36,255 nt of DNA from Oscillatoriales cyanobacterium RM2_1_1 (GCA_012033335.1 JAAURB010000054.1:1-36255); one strand, 5' to 3'. Shown: positions 27,538 to 36,255, counted from the first letter of the stretch. The notes: generated by a model not told the origin, from the letters alone. Numbers and translations: made by a program.

Positions 27538-27670
27538 TTGGGGATAAATAACCTACCGTCAAGCAAACCACTGTCGAGCAAAGCATCGTCAAGTAAACCA
27601 TCTGCAAATAGCCCACCTTCAAGAGCATCCCCCTCAAAGGCTGACAATCGGGCAACTCTGGATTATCATA

Positions 27671-29929
27671 TCACGTCTCTTCAGCCTGGTTTTCCCCGGA
27701 TTGATTGTCGGATTGATTGACGGTCGGCTCCTGGAGAAGCCCGGTTTGCAATAATAGCCAATCTCCGGGTTGCAGTTGCAAGGGTTTATGCAAAAAACTG
27801 TACAACTTTCCTTGATGCCGGATCGCAATAATCCCCCGTTGACCTTGAAGCAAATCTGCAGGATGAAGCATTTCACCCACTAAAGATGAGGTGGGGGTCA
27901 GGGGCACCCAACTACTTTTCCGCAGACGAATTGGAGACTGGTTTAAGGCTAGAGCTTCAAATAACCCCAGTTCTTCCCGATCCCCCACCACAAACAGGCG
28001 ATCGCCCGCGTGCAATCGAGTTTCCCCGGTGGGGTAATGAATCCGCTGATGATCCCGGTCAATCTCCATAATGGTCGCACCAGTCAGTTGACGAACATCC
28101 GCATCCGCCAGGGTTGTTCTCACCAGGGAAGATCGGGGATCAAGAGTCACCCAGAGAGACTTTAAGCCCTCTGTGGTTTCCAGCAAGGCCCTCAATCCTA
28201 CATTGGTCACCCGCTCCGGCAACACACTGCGATAGCGACCCGTCCGAATGGTACGAATCACAGACTGAATAGTCGTTTGGGTCTCTCCCAGGGAAGACAA
28301 GAGATGGGCTCCCATTTCCAGGGCCGCCTCAAATTCGGGCTGTACCACCTCCTGGGCCCCCAGTTGAGTCAATACTTCAATTTCGTTATTCGTGTGGGCT
28401 CGAGCCACCATGTCCAGTTGAGGAGCTAGAGTCAAGGCCCGCTTGACCAGCAAACGAGTACTGGCCGGATCCGGTAGGGCAATGGCTAGAGCTTGAGCGG
28501 TTTCCAGGTGGGCTTTTTCTAGGACAAGCTCGGAATCCGCATCCCCCATCAAGTAAGGAATCCCCTGGGAACGTAATTGGGTGATCGCCGCTTCGCTATT
28601 GTCAATTACCAGCAGGGAATGGCCCTGATTTTGCAACATTCTGACCAGCACTTGTCCAACCCGGCCATAGCCGGCCACCACTACATGGTTCTGGAGAGTT
28701 TCAGGCAGAGAGATTTCTTTTGCCGCCTGAAATTGGCGTAAGTACCCCGCCAACAGGGGCAACCGGATCAGACGATTGGCAAACCGGGATGACAATTTCA
28801 AGCAAACTGGAGTCAGCACCAGGGTAATGGCAGTGGTTCCCAGGATGAGCAGGTATTTTTTCTCGGCAATAATCCCTAATGTCAGGGCCACCTGAGCCAG
28901 AACAAAGGAAAACTCACCAATTTGGTTTAATCCCAGGCTGGTAATAACTGCGGTTCTGAAGGAATAGCCAAACCTCAAAACAATTGGAAAAATAATCAAG
29001 GCTTTGCCCACCATTACCATCATCACCAACCCGAGAATAATGCCTAAGTTCTCAATTAAAATCATCGGGTCAATTAACATGCCAATGGAGACAAAAAACA
29101 AACTGGCAAAGGTATCCCGTAACGGCAAAATTCGGGTCAAAACCTGATGGGAATAGTCAATTTCTGCTACCATTAACCCCGCAATAAATGCCCCATTTCA
29201 ATTGAAAGTCCCAGGGCTTCCGTAATCAAAGCCACCCCCAAACACAAGGCAATCACCGTCAATAGAAACAGTTCTGAGCTTTCAGTTCGAGCCACTTGCT
29301 TGATCAAGGGTGGCACCAGCCAGATACCAGCCACCAACGCCCCCAACAGAAATAAAACCCCTTTGGCCACAGCCCAAAGCACCGCCATTCCAAGGGCAGC
29401 CGGATTGATTCAACGCCGGTAAAATAGCCAGCATCATTCCCAGAGCCAGATCTTGAGCAATCAGAATACCCAACATTACCTGCCCATGGGGAGTATTGAC
29501 CTCGCCCCGTTCCGTCAGGGTTTTCAGGACAACTGCCGTGGAAGATAGCGACAGAATCGCCCCGAGAAAAATCCCCTCCGTTGGGTTTTTGACCCAGCCC
29601 AGTAAAGGGGCGATCAAGGCCACAACAGCGATCGTCAGACCAATTTGCAGCAAACTTCCCTGAATTGCAATTTGGCGAACCCGGTTCAATTCCGCCAGGG
29701 AAAACTCCACCCCTAAAGCAAACAGTAGGAAGGCCACACCGATTTCTGCCAAAGCCTGAATTTGAGTGATGTCCCCCAGTACTCCCAAACCAGATGGCCC
29801 AATAATTAAGCCGCTAGCCAGATATCCGAGAAGAATCGGCTGACCACAACGGTAAGCCAGGAACCCTCCGGCAGCGGCGGCTCCCAGGGCAGTGACCAAG
29901 TCCAGGATGAAATGGGATTCGACTGTCAT
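27671..29929 (-). pseudogene. KefB-type cation:proton antiporter with RCK domain, frame broken twice
   Basis: Three overlapping frames together make one 750-residue protein. Part 1 (from ATG 29929: LGAAAAGGFLAYRCGQP to LAILPALNQS) and part 2 (AVLWAVAKGVLFLLGALVAG to LGLSIEMG) join near 29398-29406, where one base must be removed or two added. Part 2 and part 3 (AFIAGLMVAEIDYSHQ onward) join at GGGG (29191-29194), where one added G restores MGAFIAGLMVAEID. The C-terminal half has a RCK/TrkA-N NAD-binding motif (VVVAGYGRVGQVLV) and a TrkA-C domain. The family exports K+ or Na+ in exchange for protons. Its ATG overlaps the selD stop (ATGA), so they are coupled. Confidence 0.87.
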
Positions 29930-32271
29930 TGGAATACCTGGTTAGATTTGACTGTGCCACTGATAGTTTCAATAACCGTTCCAACGATGCGAGCCTCGGC
30001 ATATCCCTGACGTTGTAATGCCGCCAGACAGGCTGGAGCGTTGTGGTGAGGCACTGAAGCCAGCAATCCCCCAGCGGTTTGGGGATCAAACAGTAGGGGA
30101 TATGCAAGATATGGGCTGAATTGCCCCAAGTCAAAGATTTTCCCGCAGAGTTCCATATTTTCCTGATGTAGTGAACTGAAGAGTCCTCTTTGTAAGGTTT
30201 CCAGGGCTCCAGGCAACACTGGTAAAACATCCAGATCCAGTTCCACCTCAACCTGGGAAGCCCGCACCATTTCCCCGAGATGACCCAACAATCCAAACCC
30301 GGTAATATCGGTGCAGGCAGTGGCTTGATAATGGCGGAAACACTCGGCGGCGGCCCGATTGGACTGCAACATTGAGGTCACCGCCGTCTCAATCCAGCGT
30401 CCCCTAGCCTGAAGCTGCATCTCGGCTGCAAATAGAGTCCCTGTGCCCAGGGGTTTGGTTAGAATCAACTGTTGACCCGGCTGCAATGCCTGTTTCCGCC
30501 ACAACTGACTGGCCTCTGCTAGACCATTGCAGGACAGCCCCAGAGCCAGTTCCGCCCCTGTCATAGTATGTCCCCCGACGAGAACAGCCCCCGCCTCCCG
30601 GAGTCCTTGAGTCACCCCCATCAATACCAGATAGAGGGTATCTGCCAATTTTGCTGGAGTGCCGTAGGGTAAGGTGACAATGGCTAAAGCGCTCTGGGGA
30701 TTGGCTCCCATGGCATAGAGATCGTTTAAGCAATGATTAGCAGTGATCTGGCCGAAGCGAAACGGATCATCAATCAAGGCCGGAAAATAATCCACGGTTT
30801 GAACTAATACCTGCCCCGGCGGTACACTGATCACGGCTCCATCCTCCGTCGCTGACAGCCCCAGTAAAATATCCTGTCGTTGCAGGGCAGCAACGTCCCG
30901 CTGAATCCGCTGCAACACCTGACTCAAGGCAGCACCCCCCATCTTTGAACCACAACCCCTACAGTGCATTTCAGGTAGGCTGGCCACGGTCATTGAAGAC
31001 TCACTCCTTTGAATACTACTTGAAGTTTTGGTGTCGGGGTTAGGGATTGGTGACCCGTTCAGTCCTAGATTCATGGGAGCAGACAGGTGAGTGAACTGAT
31101 GCATGAACTTGCGGTCAATGTGGTCTTTCCACCACCACAGCAACCCCCAGGGGCCTAATCCAAACGCCGCTTTAGAGGCGATCGCCCGTTCATCCCCAGT
31201 ACCAATTAAAATCAAAAATTGCTTCTGGGGTACAAAAGGTTTTAGGGATTGATTCAGTAAGGCCCGGTGGAGATTTTTCCCTAAAGGCTGCCCCTGGCGC
31301 ACGGCAAAGACCCCCGCCTTGGGGCGCGGATAATTCACTAAGGTGGCGACATCCCCGGCGGCAAACACCTGGGGATGGGACAGGGATTGTAAACAATCAT
31401 TCACTAGGACAAATCCTCGTTCATCTGTTGCCAGTCCAGATTGCCCTAGCCAGGGAGCAGCTCCCGCTTGCGTCACCCAAAACAAATCATCACACTTGAC
31501 GCTCAAACCCGACTCACAGTGAATCATCTTCAGGTGATGATCAGGGGCTTGAACTTCTACCACCGTTTCACCCAGATGCAGATGGACTCCCCGCTGGGAT
31601 AAAATCTGCTCTACTCGATTCCCCACCCAGGGATCGCGCTCCGGCAAGAGCCGATCGCCCCGTTGAAATAGATGCAGTTCTAGGGGATTGGAGGTTGAAT
31701 TCTTCCGGGACTGGGGAGTCGATTGATAAATTTCCTGAAGACAACTCTGCACCCCAAACGCCAGTTCCACCCCTCCGGCTCCCCCCCCAACAATGCCCAG
31801 ACGGATCGCGTCAGGCTGTTGGGCAATTTGCTGTCTGAGTTGATCCCAATAGCGGAGAAATCGGGAAATGGGTTTGACGGGAATGGCGTATTCTGTAGCT
31901 CCTGGAACGGTGAAGGTCGCGGGGGTGCTGCCAATGTCGATGGAGAGCAGATCAAAGGCAATCGGCGGATGATCAGCGCACAGTACCCAGTTGTGCTCTA
32001 AATTTAGCCCAATCGCCTGATCCACAATCATCCGAGCCCCGGCAAATCGTGCCAACGGTCGCAGATCAATATGGCACTCATCAAAGTCGTACAATCCGGC
32101 CACATACCCCGGCAACATCCCAGAATAGGGGGTGTGGGAGACATCGGTAATCAGGGTCAATTGCACTCCAGGCAAGGGATTCATCCCAAACTGTTTGAGG
32201 GCGATCGCATGGCTGTGACCCCCACCAATCAGAACCAGATCCCGCAGAATAGGAACAGCATCATGTTTCAT
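29926..32271 (-). CDS. selD: NAD(P)H dehydrogenase-like / selenide,water dikinase fusion
   Basis: 781 residues in two parts. Residues 1-400 are a type II NADH-dehydrogenase-like flavoprotein: LVLIGGGHSHAIAL at 13-26, a second Rossmann motif LGIVGGGAGGVELAFG at 158-173, and VFAAGDVATL. Residues about 430-781 are SelD, which makes selenophosphate from selenide and ATP: CRGCGSKMGG (C437, C440, K443), DYFPALIDDPFRFG, VLVGGHTMTGAE, DITGFGLLGHLGE, LLFDPQTAGGLL. This fusion is known in cyanobacteria; the flavoprotein part may supply or sense redox state, an inference. Cys replaces Sec in the active-site region. It overlaps the sdpI-like gene by 11 bases and the kefB start by four, so all three are translationally linked. 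Confidence 0.93.
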   Translation of the reverse strand: MKHDAVPILRDLVLIGGGHSHAIALKQFGMNPLPGVQLTLITDVSHTPYSGMLPGYVAGLYDFDECHIDLRPLARFAGARMIVDQAIGLNLEHNWVLCADHPPIAFDLLSIDIGSTPATFTVPGATEYAIPVKPISRFLRYWDQLRQQIAQQPDAIRLGIVGGGAGGVELAFGVQSCLQEIYQSTPQSRKNSTSNPLELHLFQRGDRLLPERDPWVGNRVEQILSQRGVHLHLGETVVEVQAPDHHLKMIHCESGLSVKCDDLFWVTQAGAAPWLGQSGLATDERGFVLVNDCLQSLSHPQVFAAGDVATLVNYPRPKAGVFAVRQGQPLGKNLHRALLNQSLKPFVPQKQFLILIGTGDERAIASKAAFGLGPWGLLWWWKDHIDRKFMHQFTHLSAPMNLGLNGSPIPNPDTKTSSSIQRSESSMTVASLPEMHCRGCGSKMGGAALSQVLQRIQRDVAALQRQDILLGLSATEDGAVISVPPGQVLVQTVDYFPALIDDPFRFGQITANHCLNDLYAMGANPQSALAIVTLPYGTPAKLADTLYLVLMGVTQGLREAGAVLVGGHTMTGAELALGLSCNGLAEASQLWRKQALQPGQQLILTKPLGTGTLFAAEMQLQARGRWIETAVTSMLQSNRAAAECFRHYQATACTDITGFGLLGHLGEMVRASQVEVELDLDVLPVLPGALETLQRGLFSSLHQENMELCGKIFDLGQFSPYLAYPLLFDPQTAGGLLASVPHHNAPACLAALQRQGYAEARIVGTVIETISGTVKSNQVFQ

Positions 32272-32606
32272 CAGTCATCCGGTTGAGGGCGAGAAGGTTA
32301 TAGAGCAGAGCCAGGGGAATTGAGATCAGCAAGACCCCTAGATTGATGCCGTTGATGACATCAGGATTATTGAAGCACAGCCCGGTAAGGATTGCTGTAA
32401 CACTAAGGGCGATCCCAGCACCAAGAAGGTCATAGCCAAAAATCCGGTTCCCTCGATACCAGATCTTGGAATTAGCAAGGGTTCGGGTCACTCGAAAACC
32501 ATACCAGCGATTAGGGGGAACTTTTTCGAGGATCATGATCATAAGGAATGCTGAGTCCAATCAAGAGTAATCCGGAGGTTAACCAGAGCCGTGGGAAACT
32601 GACCAT
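32261..32606 (-). CDS. SdpI-family membrane protein, N-terminus in another frame
   Basis: The main frame (from 32560, 99 residues) has the SdpI signature KVPPNRWYGFRVTRTLANSK, then IWYRGNR and two hydrophobic segments. In the Bacillus toxin-immunity protein and its relatives a transmembrane helix comes before this signature. Here it is found in the adjacent frame: from ATG 32606 (MVSFPRLWLTSGLLLIGLSIP), joining near 32543-32548 if one base is removed or two added. AGG lies six bases before that ATG. In this family only some members are immunity proteins; others have unknown roles. The stop overlaps the selD start by 11 bases. No sdpC-like toxin is visible nearby. Confidence 0.75.
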
Positions 32607-33297
32607 GATGCCTGACCATGATGGATGAACACTGAAGTCCCTTAAATCTTATCGCATGGATTTTTCAGGTTGCAGTCTGAATCCATCGGATGCCTCACTT
32701 TAACCAATTCCAAAAAAAGTCAATGTTGCAATGTCATATTGAAATTAATTGATTGATCAAGACATAATCCGAGCTACAACCAGAAAATGTTTTTAAAGTT
32801 ACAATCCAATGGGATTTTTGCTGTACAATAGCACTCAAGTGAAACAATCGCATTTTTGCTCAACCAGTCATCGATTAACCAGTTATCAACATTTAGTCAT
32901 TAATGCTTGGTCATCAGCATTGATGGTTAGTAATCTTGATTAAATTGTTAAAGTTTTTATTGATAAAGGATCATACTAGTTTTTAATCTAAGTTTTAAAT
33001 TTCAGTTTTAAATCTAAGTTTGAATTTAATTTACAAGCCGTTGAGGTTTAAGTGTAAATTCAACTGAGATTTTTAATGAATACTTTCAGATAAGTCGCGA
33101 TCAATCTTGAGATTTGAATATTATAGGGGGTGTTCCCTTGACTGGTCTAAGCCATAATATATTTGAGGAACTGGACAGATAGGGCTGAGTATTGCTATCG
33201 TGACTAACATAGTGTCAGCAGAGGTCTTTACAGTAGATTGATGTTGTGGATCTGCAAGACTGAAATCTTTCACTGAAACCCTAGAGTTTAGATATTT
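32607..33297. other. 0.7-kb AT-rich spacer between divergent genes
   Basis: Strongly AT-rich, with degenerate direct repeats (AGTTTTAAAT and AATCTAAGTTT motifs recurring between 32980 and 33020, and CCAGT/CATCGATT-like motifs near 32865-32930). The promoters of the sdpI-selD-kefB unit and the pentapeptide gene should lie here. I see no gene or RNA that I can name. Confidence 0.55.
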
Positions 33298-34203
33298 ATG
33301 GATACCCAGGATCTTCTTGAACGCTATAGTCAAGGCGATCGCAACTTCCCATCAGCGATTTTAATTGGTTCGAGGCTAGTCGGTTTGGTACTAAGCTATG
33401 CCAACTTAAGCTATGCCAATCTGGTTAACGCCGACTTGACAGATACCTATCTGGTTGAAGCGAATTTATCTCAAGCTAACCTTACCAATGTCAACTTGAA
33501 TCGAGCCCAATTAACTGGAGCGAATCTGAGCTTTGTTGACCTGAGTGGGGCTGATTTGACAGAAGCCAATTTGAGTTATGCCAGCTTCATCCAAGCCCAT
33601 TTGATGGATGCCAATTTGATTTCTGCCCAGTGTAGTCGAGCAGATTTTATGGGGGCTGATTTGACGGGGGCTCAGTTCATTGGAGCGGATTTAAGCCATG
33701 CCAATCTGGAGCAAGCCAATTTGCAAGATGTCAACTTAATTGAGACTGATCTTAGGGGAGCAAATCTTTTCAAGGTAGATTTATCGGGAATCAACCTGAG
33801 TGGAACTGTGATCGATCAACTCACTCAAATTGATGATAAGTGGCGATTGGTTCAGAACGTTTTGACCCAGGGAGCCCTGGGCCAGGATTTAAAGGAAGCT
33901 GATTTTAGCCAGGCCAATCTGGTGGGGGCCAACTTTGCCGCCGCTAACCTCAATGGCGCTAATTTCAGGAACGCCAGGCTGAATGGGGCTCAATTTGATC
34001 GGGCTACAGTTCAAGGGGCAAATTTTTCGGGTGCAGTCGGCCTGTCCAAAACTACTCAATCGGAACTGCAAGCAAGGGGTGCAACCTTTATAGATGAGTT
34101 CAAAGGTGAGACCGATCAGATTTTCTCGGGCCAAGACACTTTTCGAGTTGAACGTATAACTCGCCCCACCTCTATTGAAACTGCCACGATTAAAAACCTG
34201 TGA
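33298..34203 (+). CDS. pentapeptide-repeat protein
   Basis: 301 residues. After a short head (MDTQDLLERYSQGDRNF) come about 26 near-continuous A(N/D)LxxA pentapeptides (SYANLVNADLTDTYL to LSGINLSG) up to about residue 170, a break with a helical segment (VIDQLTQIDDKWRLV), and a second repeat block to about 255 (LKEADFSQANLVGANF). The tail is polar. Such proteins form a right-handed beta-helix; some mimic DNA and inhibit gyrase, but most cyanobacterial ones have no known role. No transmembrane segment or signal peptide, so it should be cytoplasmic. The ATG is in frame with the head typical of the group. Confidence 0.88.
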   Translation: MDTQDLLERYSQGDRNFPSAILIGSRLVGLVLSYANLSYANLVNADLTDTYLVEANLSQANLTNVNLNRAQLTGANLSFVDLSGADLTEANLSYASFIQAHLMDANLISAQCSRADFMGADLTGAQFIGADLSHANLEQANLQDVNLIETDLRGANLFKVDLSGINLSGTVIDQLTQIDDKWRLVQNVLTQGALGQDLKEADFSQANLVGANFAAANLNGANFRNARLNGAQFDRATVQGANFSGAVGLSKTTQSELQARGATFIDEFKGETDQIFSGQDTFRVERITRPTSIETATIKNL

Positions 34204-34301
34204 TAGTTCAAGTTAGTTCTATATTCTTTGGCTCCATGGCAATCCCAAATCGTTTGTCAACCGTTTATAAAAATCTGTCGTGGTACAGGCTCCTGGTCGG
34301 C

Positions 34302-34347
34302 GGGCAAGATGCCCACTCCACTTAACAATTAATTACAACCACCTACT
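34302..34347 (-). repeat. hairpin repeat followed by a solitary MITE end
   Basis: GGGCA-AGA-TGCCC (34302-34314) is a second, inverted copy of the hairpin family at 16871. Eight bases later, AACAATTAATTACAACCACC and CTACT (34324-34347) match the left end of the MITE family in reverse, with TA after it (34348-34349). No other MITE end is found within 200 bases, so this is a decayed copy. Confidence 0.6.
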
Positions 34348-34418
34348 TACTCTTTGAATAGGGTTAACTTAAATCAAGCCAACTTAAATGGATGACTTCT
34401 CCAATCTGGAGTTTCTCA

Positions 34419-35543
34419 ATGCTTGATATCCAACAGGTGGCAGCCGCTATTCAAGACCAGGACTACCGAACAGCGGCTCAGTTACTTAAACAGGTTCAGC
34501 AGGAATCCCCCAACCATCCCTGGCTGAAGTTTTACATCGGTCGCCTATATGAGGCGACGGATAAATGGGATCGGGCAGAACAGGTTTATCGCAAATTGCT
34601 GCAGAGCGCTACAAACTCAAAGGTTATTACCCAGGCACGACAAGGATTACAGCGCTTAGAAACCCTCGAAAGTAACAGACGTAAGGCGGCGATCTCCCAG
34701 GCAACGGCTCAACCTCAGGCCGAGGAACCAGGGGTTTTGATTTTAGAACCGATTGCCCCTGAACAGAAAATGGCGATGGCCCAGCAATTGGCCCGGATCT
34801 TCAAGACCGATGCCTACACAGCCCGGATGCAGCTCCAGAGTCGAGGTTGGCGGCTCTATCGCACCGGCTCCATCGGAGAATTGCAGGTCTATGGGGAAGA
34901 AATGCAACAGGCTGGAATCTCGGTATTCTGGGCTAGCCTGGCGGAGATTCGTAAAATTAATGTGTTCCGGGTTCAGTATATTCAAAGCCTGACTCCCCAA
35001 CCCATCCTCGTCTGTCGGGATCATCAGGATCAGTTGGGTTCTCTAGAATTTAGCTGGTCAGAGGTTTCACAGCAAGTTGAAGGGTTATTGCCGTTATTTA
35101 TGGAGGCGATGGATTTTGACCCTCGACGGCAACGGGGCGATCGCTTCCGCCATAAAGAAATGATTCAGGATTATGTCCAGATCCACGATCTGCATTTGCT
35201 CAACCGTTGTACTATCCTGCGGTTTTGTGATCAGAGCTATCAATTTCATCAGGGAGTATCACTGACTAAAGCTTCAACTGAAGCCTCAGAACCCTCCACG
35301 CCCCTGACCCAAAGCACCACCCGGCTCAACTGGAATCAGCTCTTGGCCACTTTTAACCAGCATTTACCGGAAAACATCTGGTCAGAGTTTACCCCCTTCG
35401 CAGAAACGACCCTGGACTACACTCAACTGCTCAAGCAACTTCCCCCCCAGATTGACATTGAGCGAAAATCAGAAACCCCCTGGGATGCAGCCTTTCAGCT
35501 TTATAGTGGGTTGGTTTTCCAGCACTGTTCAGGGCCTAAATGA
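34419..35543 (+). CDS. tetratricopeptide-repeat protein
   Basis: 374 residues from the ATG at 34419, chosen because GGAG lies 7 bases upstream; the frame extends nine codons further back without a better site. Residues 1-75 carry about two TPR-like helix pairs (MLDIQQVAAAIQDQDYRTAAQLL, then WLKFYIGRLYEATDKWDRAEQVYRKLL). The middle (MAQQLARIFKTDAYTARMQLQSRGWRLYRTGS) and the rest form a domain I do not recognise, though such TPR-plus-long-tail proteins are common in cyanobacteria. Probably a scaffold for protein contacts. Cytoplasmic, as no signal peptide or membrane helix is seen. Confidence 0.8.
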   Translation: MLDIQQVAAAIQDQDYRTAAQLLKQVQQESPNHPWLKFYIGRLYEATDKWDRAEQVYRKLLQSATNSKVITQARQGLQRLETLESNRRKAAISQATAQPQAEEPGVLILEPIAPEQKMAMAQQLARIFKTDAYTARMQLQSRGWRLYRTGSIGELQVYGEEMQQAGISVFWASLAEIRKINVFRVQYIQSLTPQPILVCRDHQDQLGSLEFSWSEVSQQVEGLLPLFMEAMDFDPRRQRGDRFRHKEMIQDYVQIHDLHLLNRCTILRFCDQSYQFHQGVSLTKASTEASEPSTPLTQSTTRLNWNQLLATFNQHLPENIWSEFTPFAETTLDYTQLLKQLPPQIDIERKSETPWDAAFQLYSGLVFQHCSGPK

Positions 35544-35740
35544 TTTCAATGGTGTGAAGTCAAGTCAGGAGAAAGCACCCAGGCGAGATGCAGCTTCTCT
35601 GGCTCTGCCCCACGAAAAATACTAAACAACAAACACTAAAGCCGCGATCGCCCTTGACTAGATATACGAATGAATACCTAGTATCCTAGCCAGTTGAAAA
35701 AGATGGAAAGTTTCAGGGTAATCATCCCCAAACCGTTGGT

Positions 35741-35761
35741 TATGCTGAAAGTTTCAGCATA
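35741..35761. promoter_or_regulatory. 21-bp palindrome, operator-like
   Basis: TATGCTGAAA-G-TTTCAGCATA is a perfect inverted repeat around one base, with no loop, so it suits a dimeric DNA-binding protein more than an RNA hairpin. A half site with the same core (GAAAGTTTCAG) lies 35 bases upstream, near 35706-35716. It precedes the unknown ORF at 35843. Confidence 0.65.
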
Positions 35762-35773
35762 ATAACTAGTTAT
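35762..35773. promoter_or_regulatory. 12-bp palindrome ATAACTAGTTAT
   Basis: A perfect 12-bp palindrome directly after the 21-bp palindrome. The two may form one composite operator for the gene downstream. Confidence 0.45.
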
Positions 35774-35842
35774 GCCGCTTAAGTCCTCGGCAAGACACCT
35801 CATCCTTTAGTTAAAATTGATATGTTAACTACGGAAGCATCC

Positions 35843-36152
35843 ATGAAACTGGTCAGTATTTTTAACAATACTTGATAATGACCTTGAGCGTAGCTGGAAA
35901 GCAGAGAGAGGTAATAGTATTTGGATTGCGGTTGAACGTGTCTACAGAGGGATGGGGGATATTCGCGAAAGACGACCAATACAGCCCAATGAGGAATATA
36001 AAAATCTTTACATTATTCCCGAAGATGTTCTTCTAAGCAACTATGAAGACATTCTTGGCGATACATGGAGTAGTGCTAAAGGTGGAAATGAACCTGCATT
36101 AAGAGTTCAATCTGCGATTTACAGATATAGGCGTTGCATAATAGTGCCATGA
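35843..36152 (+). CDS. unknown ORF, 5' frame break, next to an IS1-type transposase
   Basis: A start ATG at 35843 has GGAAG seven bases upstream, but this frame stops after ten codons. If one T is removed from TTTTT at 35859-35863 the frame runs MKLVSI, LTILDNDLERSWKAERGN, IWIAVERVYRG, RERRPIQPNEEYKNLYIIPE, to the stop at 36152, about 102 residues. Without that change the coding part can only start internally, for example at ATG 35952. It is polar, with no signal peptide, membrane helix or family resemblance I can name. The upstream palindromes suggest tight regulation, as in small toxin or accessory modules. The 3' end lies 16 bases from an IS1-type transposase start, so the end of the protein might be IS sequence. 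Confidence 0.45.
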
Positions 36153-36168
36153 ATTGAGGCTCAATCTG

Positions 36169-36255
36169 ATGCAATGTCCTGACTGTGGTTCCAGCCATAT
36201 CGGTAAAAACGGCAAGATGAGGGGTAAACAAAATCACATTTGTGTGGCGTGTCGT
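36169..36255 (+). mobile_element. IS1-type transposase, N-terminal fragment (runs off window)
   Basis: 29 codons from the ATG at 36169 to the window end. MQCPDCGSSHIGKNGKMRG then NHICVACR is a four-cysteine zinc ribbon (CPDC...CVAC), the opening of the InsA-like protein of IS1-family elements in cyanobacteria. The catalytic part is beyond the window. No terminal inverted repeat was identified upstream, so the left boundary of the IS is not fixed. Confidence 0.75.

Noticed and set aside
32880-32900. TTATCAACA as a DnaA box and the AT-rich 32.6-33.3 kb spacer as an origin
   Set aside because: Only one near-match to the box and no dnaA, dnaN or clustered boxes nearby.
33121-33333. 70-codon minus-strand ORF before the pentapeptide gene
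   Set aside because: Overlaps the start of a well-supported gene, no family features.
35654-35690. TTGACT with TAGTAT as a sigma-70-type promoter
   Set aside because: Spacing is 19 bases and the -10 match is weak, so I could not support it.

Overview
The window is chromosomal DNA from a cyanobacterium. The photosystem II subunit psb30/ycf12, a plastid-type ycf23 (DUF561) gene, the fused NADH-dehydrogenase-like/SelD protein, transaldolase with an EF-hand tail, and many GCGATCGC (HIP1) octamers all point that way. Repeat-rich spacers (a small MITE family, short tandem repeats, hairpin repeats) and two pentapeptide-repeat proteins suggest a filamentous, non-minimal genome. The genus cannot be fixed from the sequence alone.

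Layout. 1-270: 3' end of a transposase. 380-2144: secreted RTX-repeat protein (minus) with its terminator. 3163-6935: secreted FAD oxidoreductase, small membrane protein, YdjM-like membrane protein, stand-alone cyclic-nucleotide-binding protein. 7107-11219: glycogen phosphorylase downstream of EF-hand transaldolase (minus; carbon store use and pentose phosphate pathway). 11923-13350: membrane class III adenylate cyclase. 13699-16836: pentapeptide membrane protein, creatininase-family protein, Ycf23. 17267-20991: SDR epimerase, alanine racemase, GIY-YIG protein, methyltransferase-like protein. 21146-23495: psb30, a subtilase and a small propeptide-like protein. 23768-26928: response-regulator/histidine-kinase hybrid (minus), then gamma-glutamyltransferase. 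26974-32606: Cys-repeat secreted protein, KefB-type antiporter, SelD fusion and SdpI-like membrane protein; the last three overlap and look like one minus-strand operon. 33298-35543: pentapeptide protein and TPR protein. 35741-36255: palindromic operator-like sites, an unknown ORF and the start of an IS1-type transposase.

The most striking pattern is a series of broken reading frames in otherwise well-conserved genes: glgP, the creatininase gene, ggt, kefB (twice), sdpI, the 5' end of the pentapeptide gene, and the last ORF. In five of these cases frame is restored by adding one base to a run of four identical bases. This looks more like homopolymer length errors in the source sequence than true gene decay, although slippage or recent mutation is possible.

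I see no CRISPR array, tRNA, rRNA or recognisable defence island. The best candidates for less-described biology are the subtilase with a separate propeptide-like partner, the long disordered leader on glycogen phosphorylase, the MITE family, and the unknown ORF preceded by a 21-bp palindrome.
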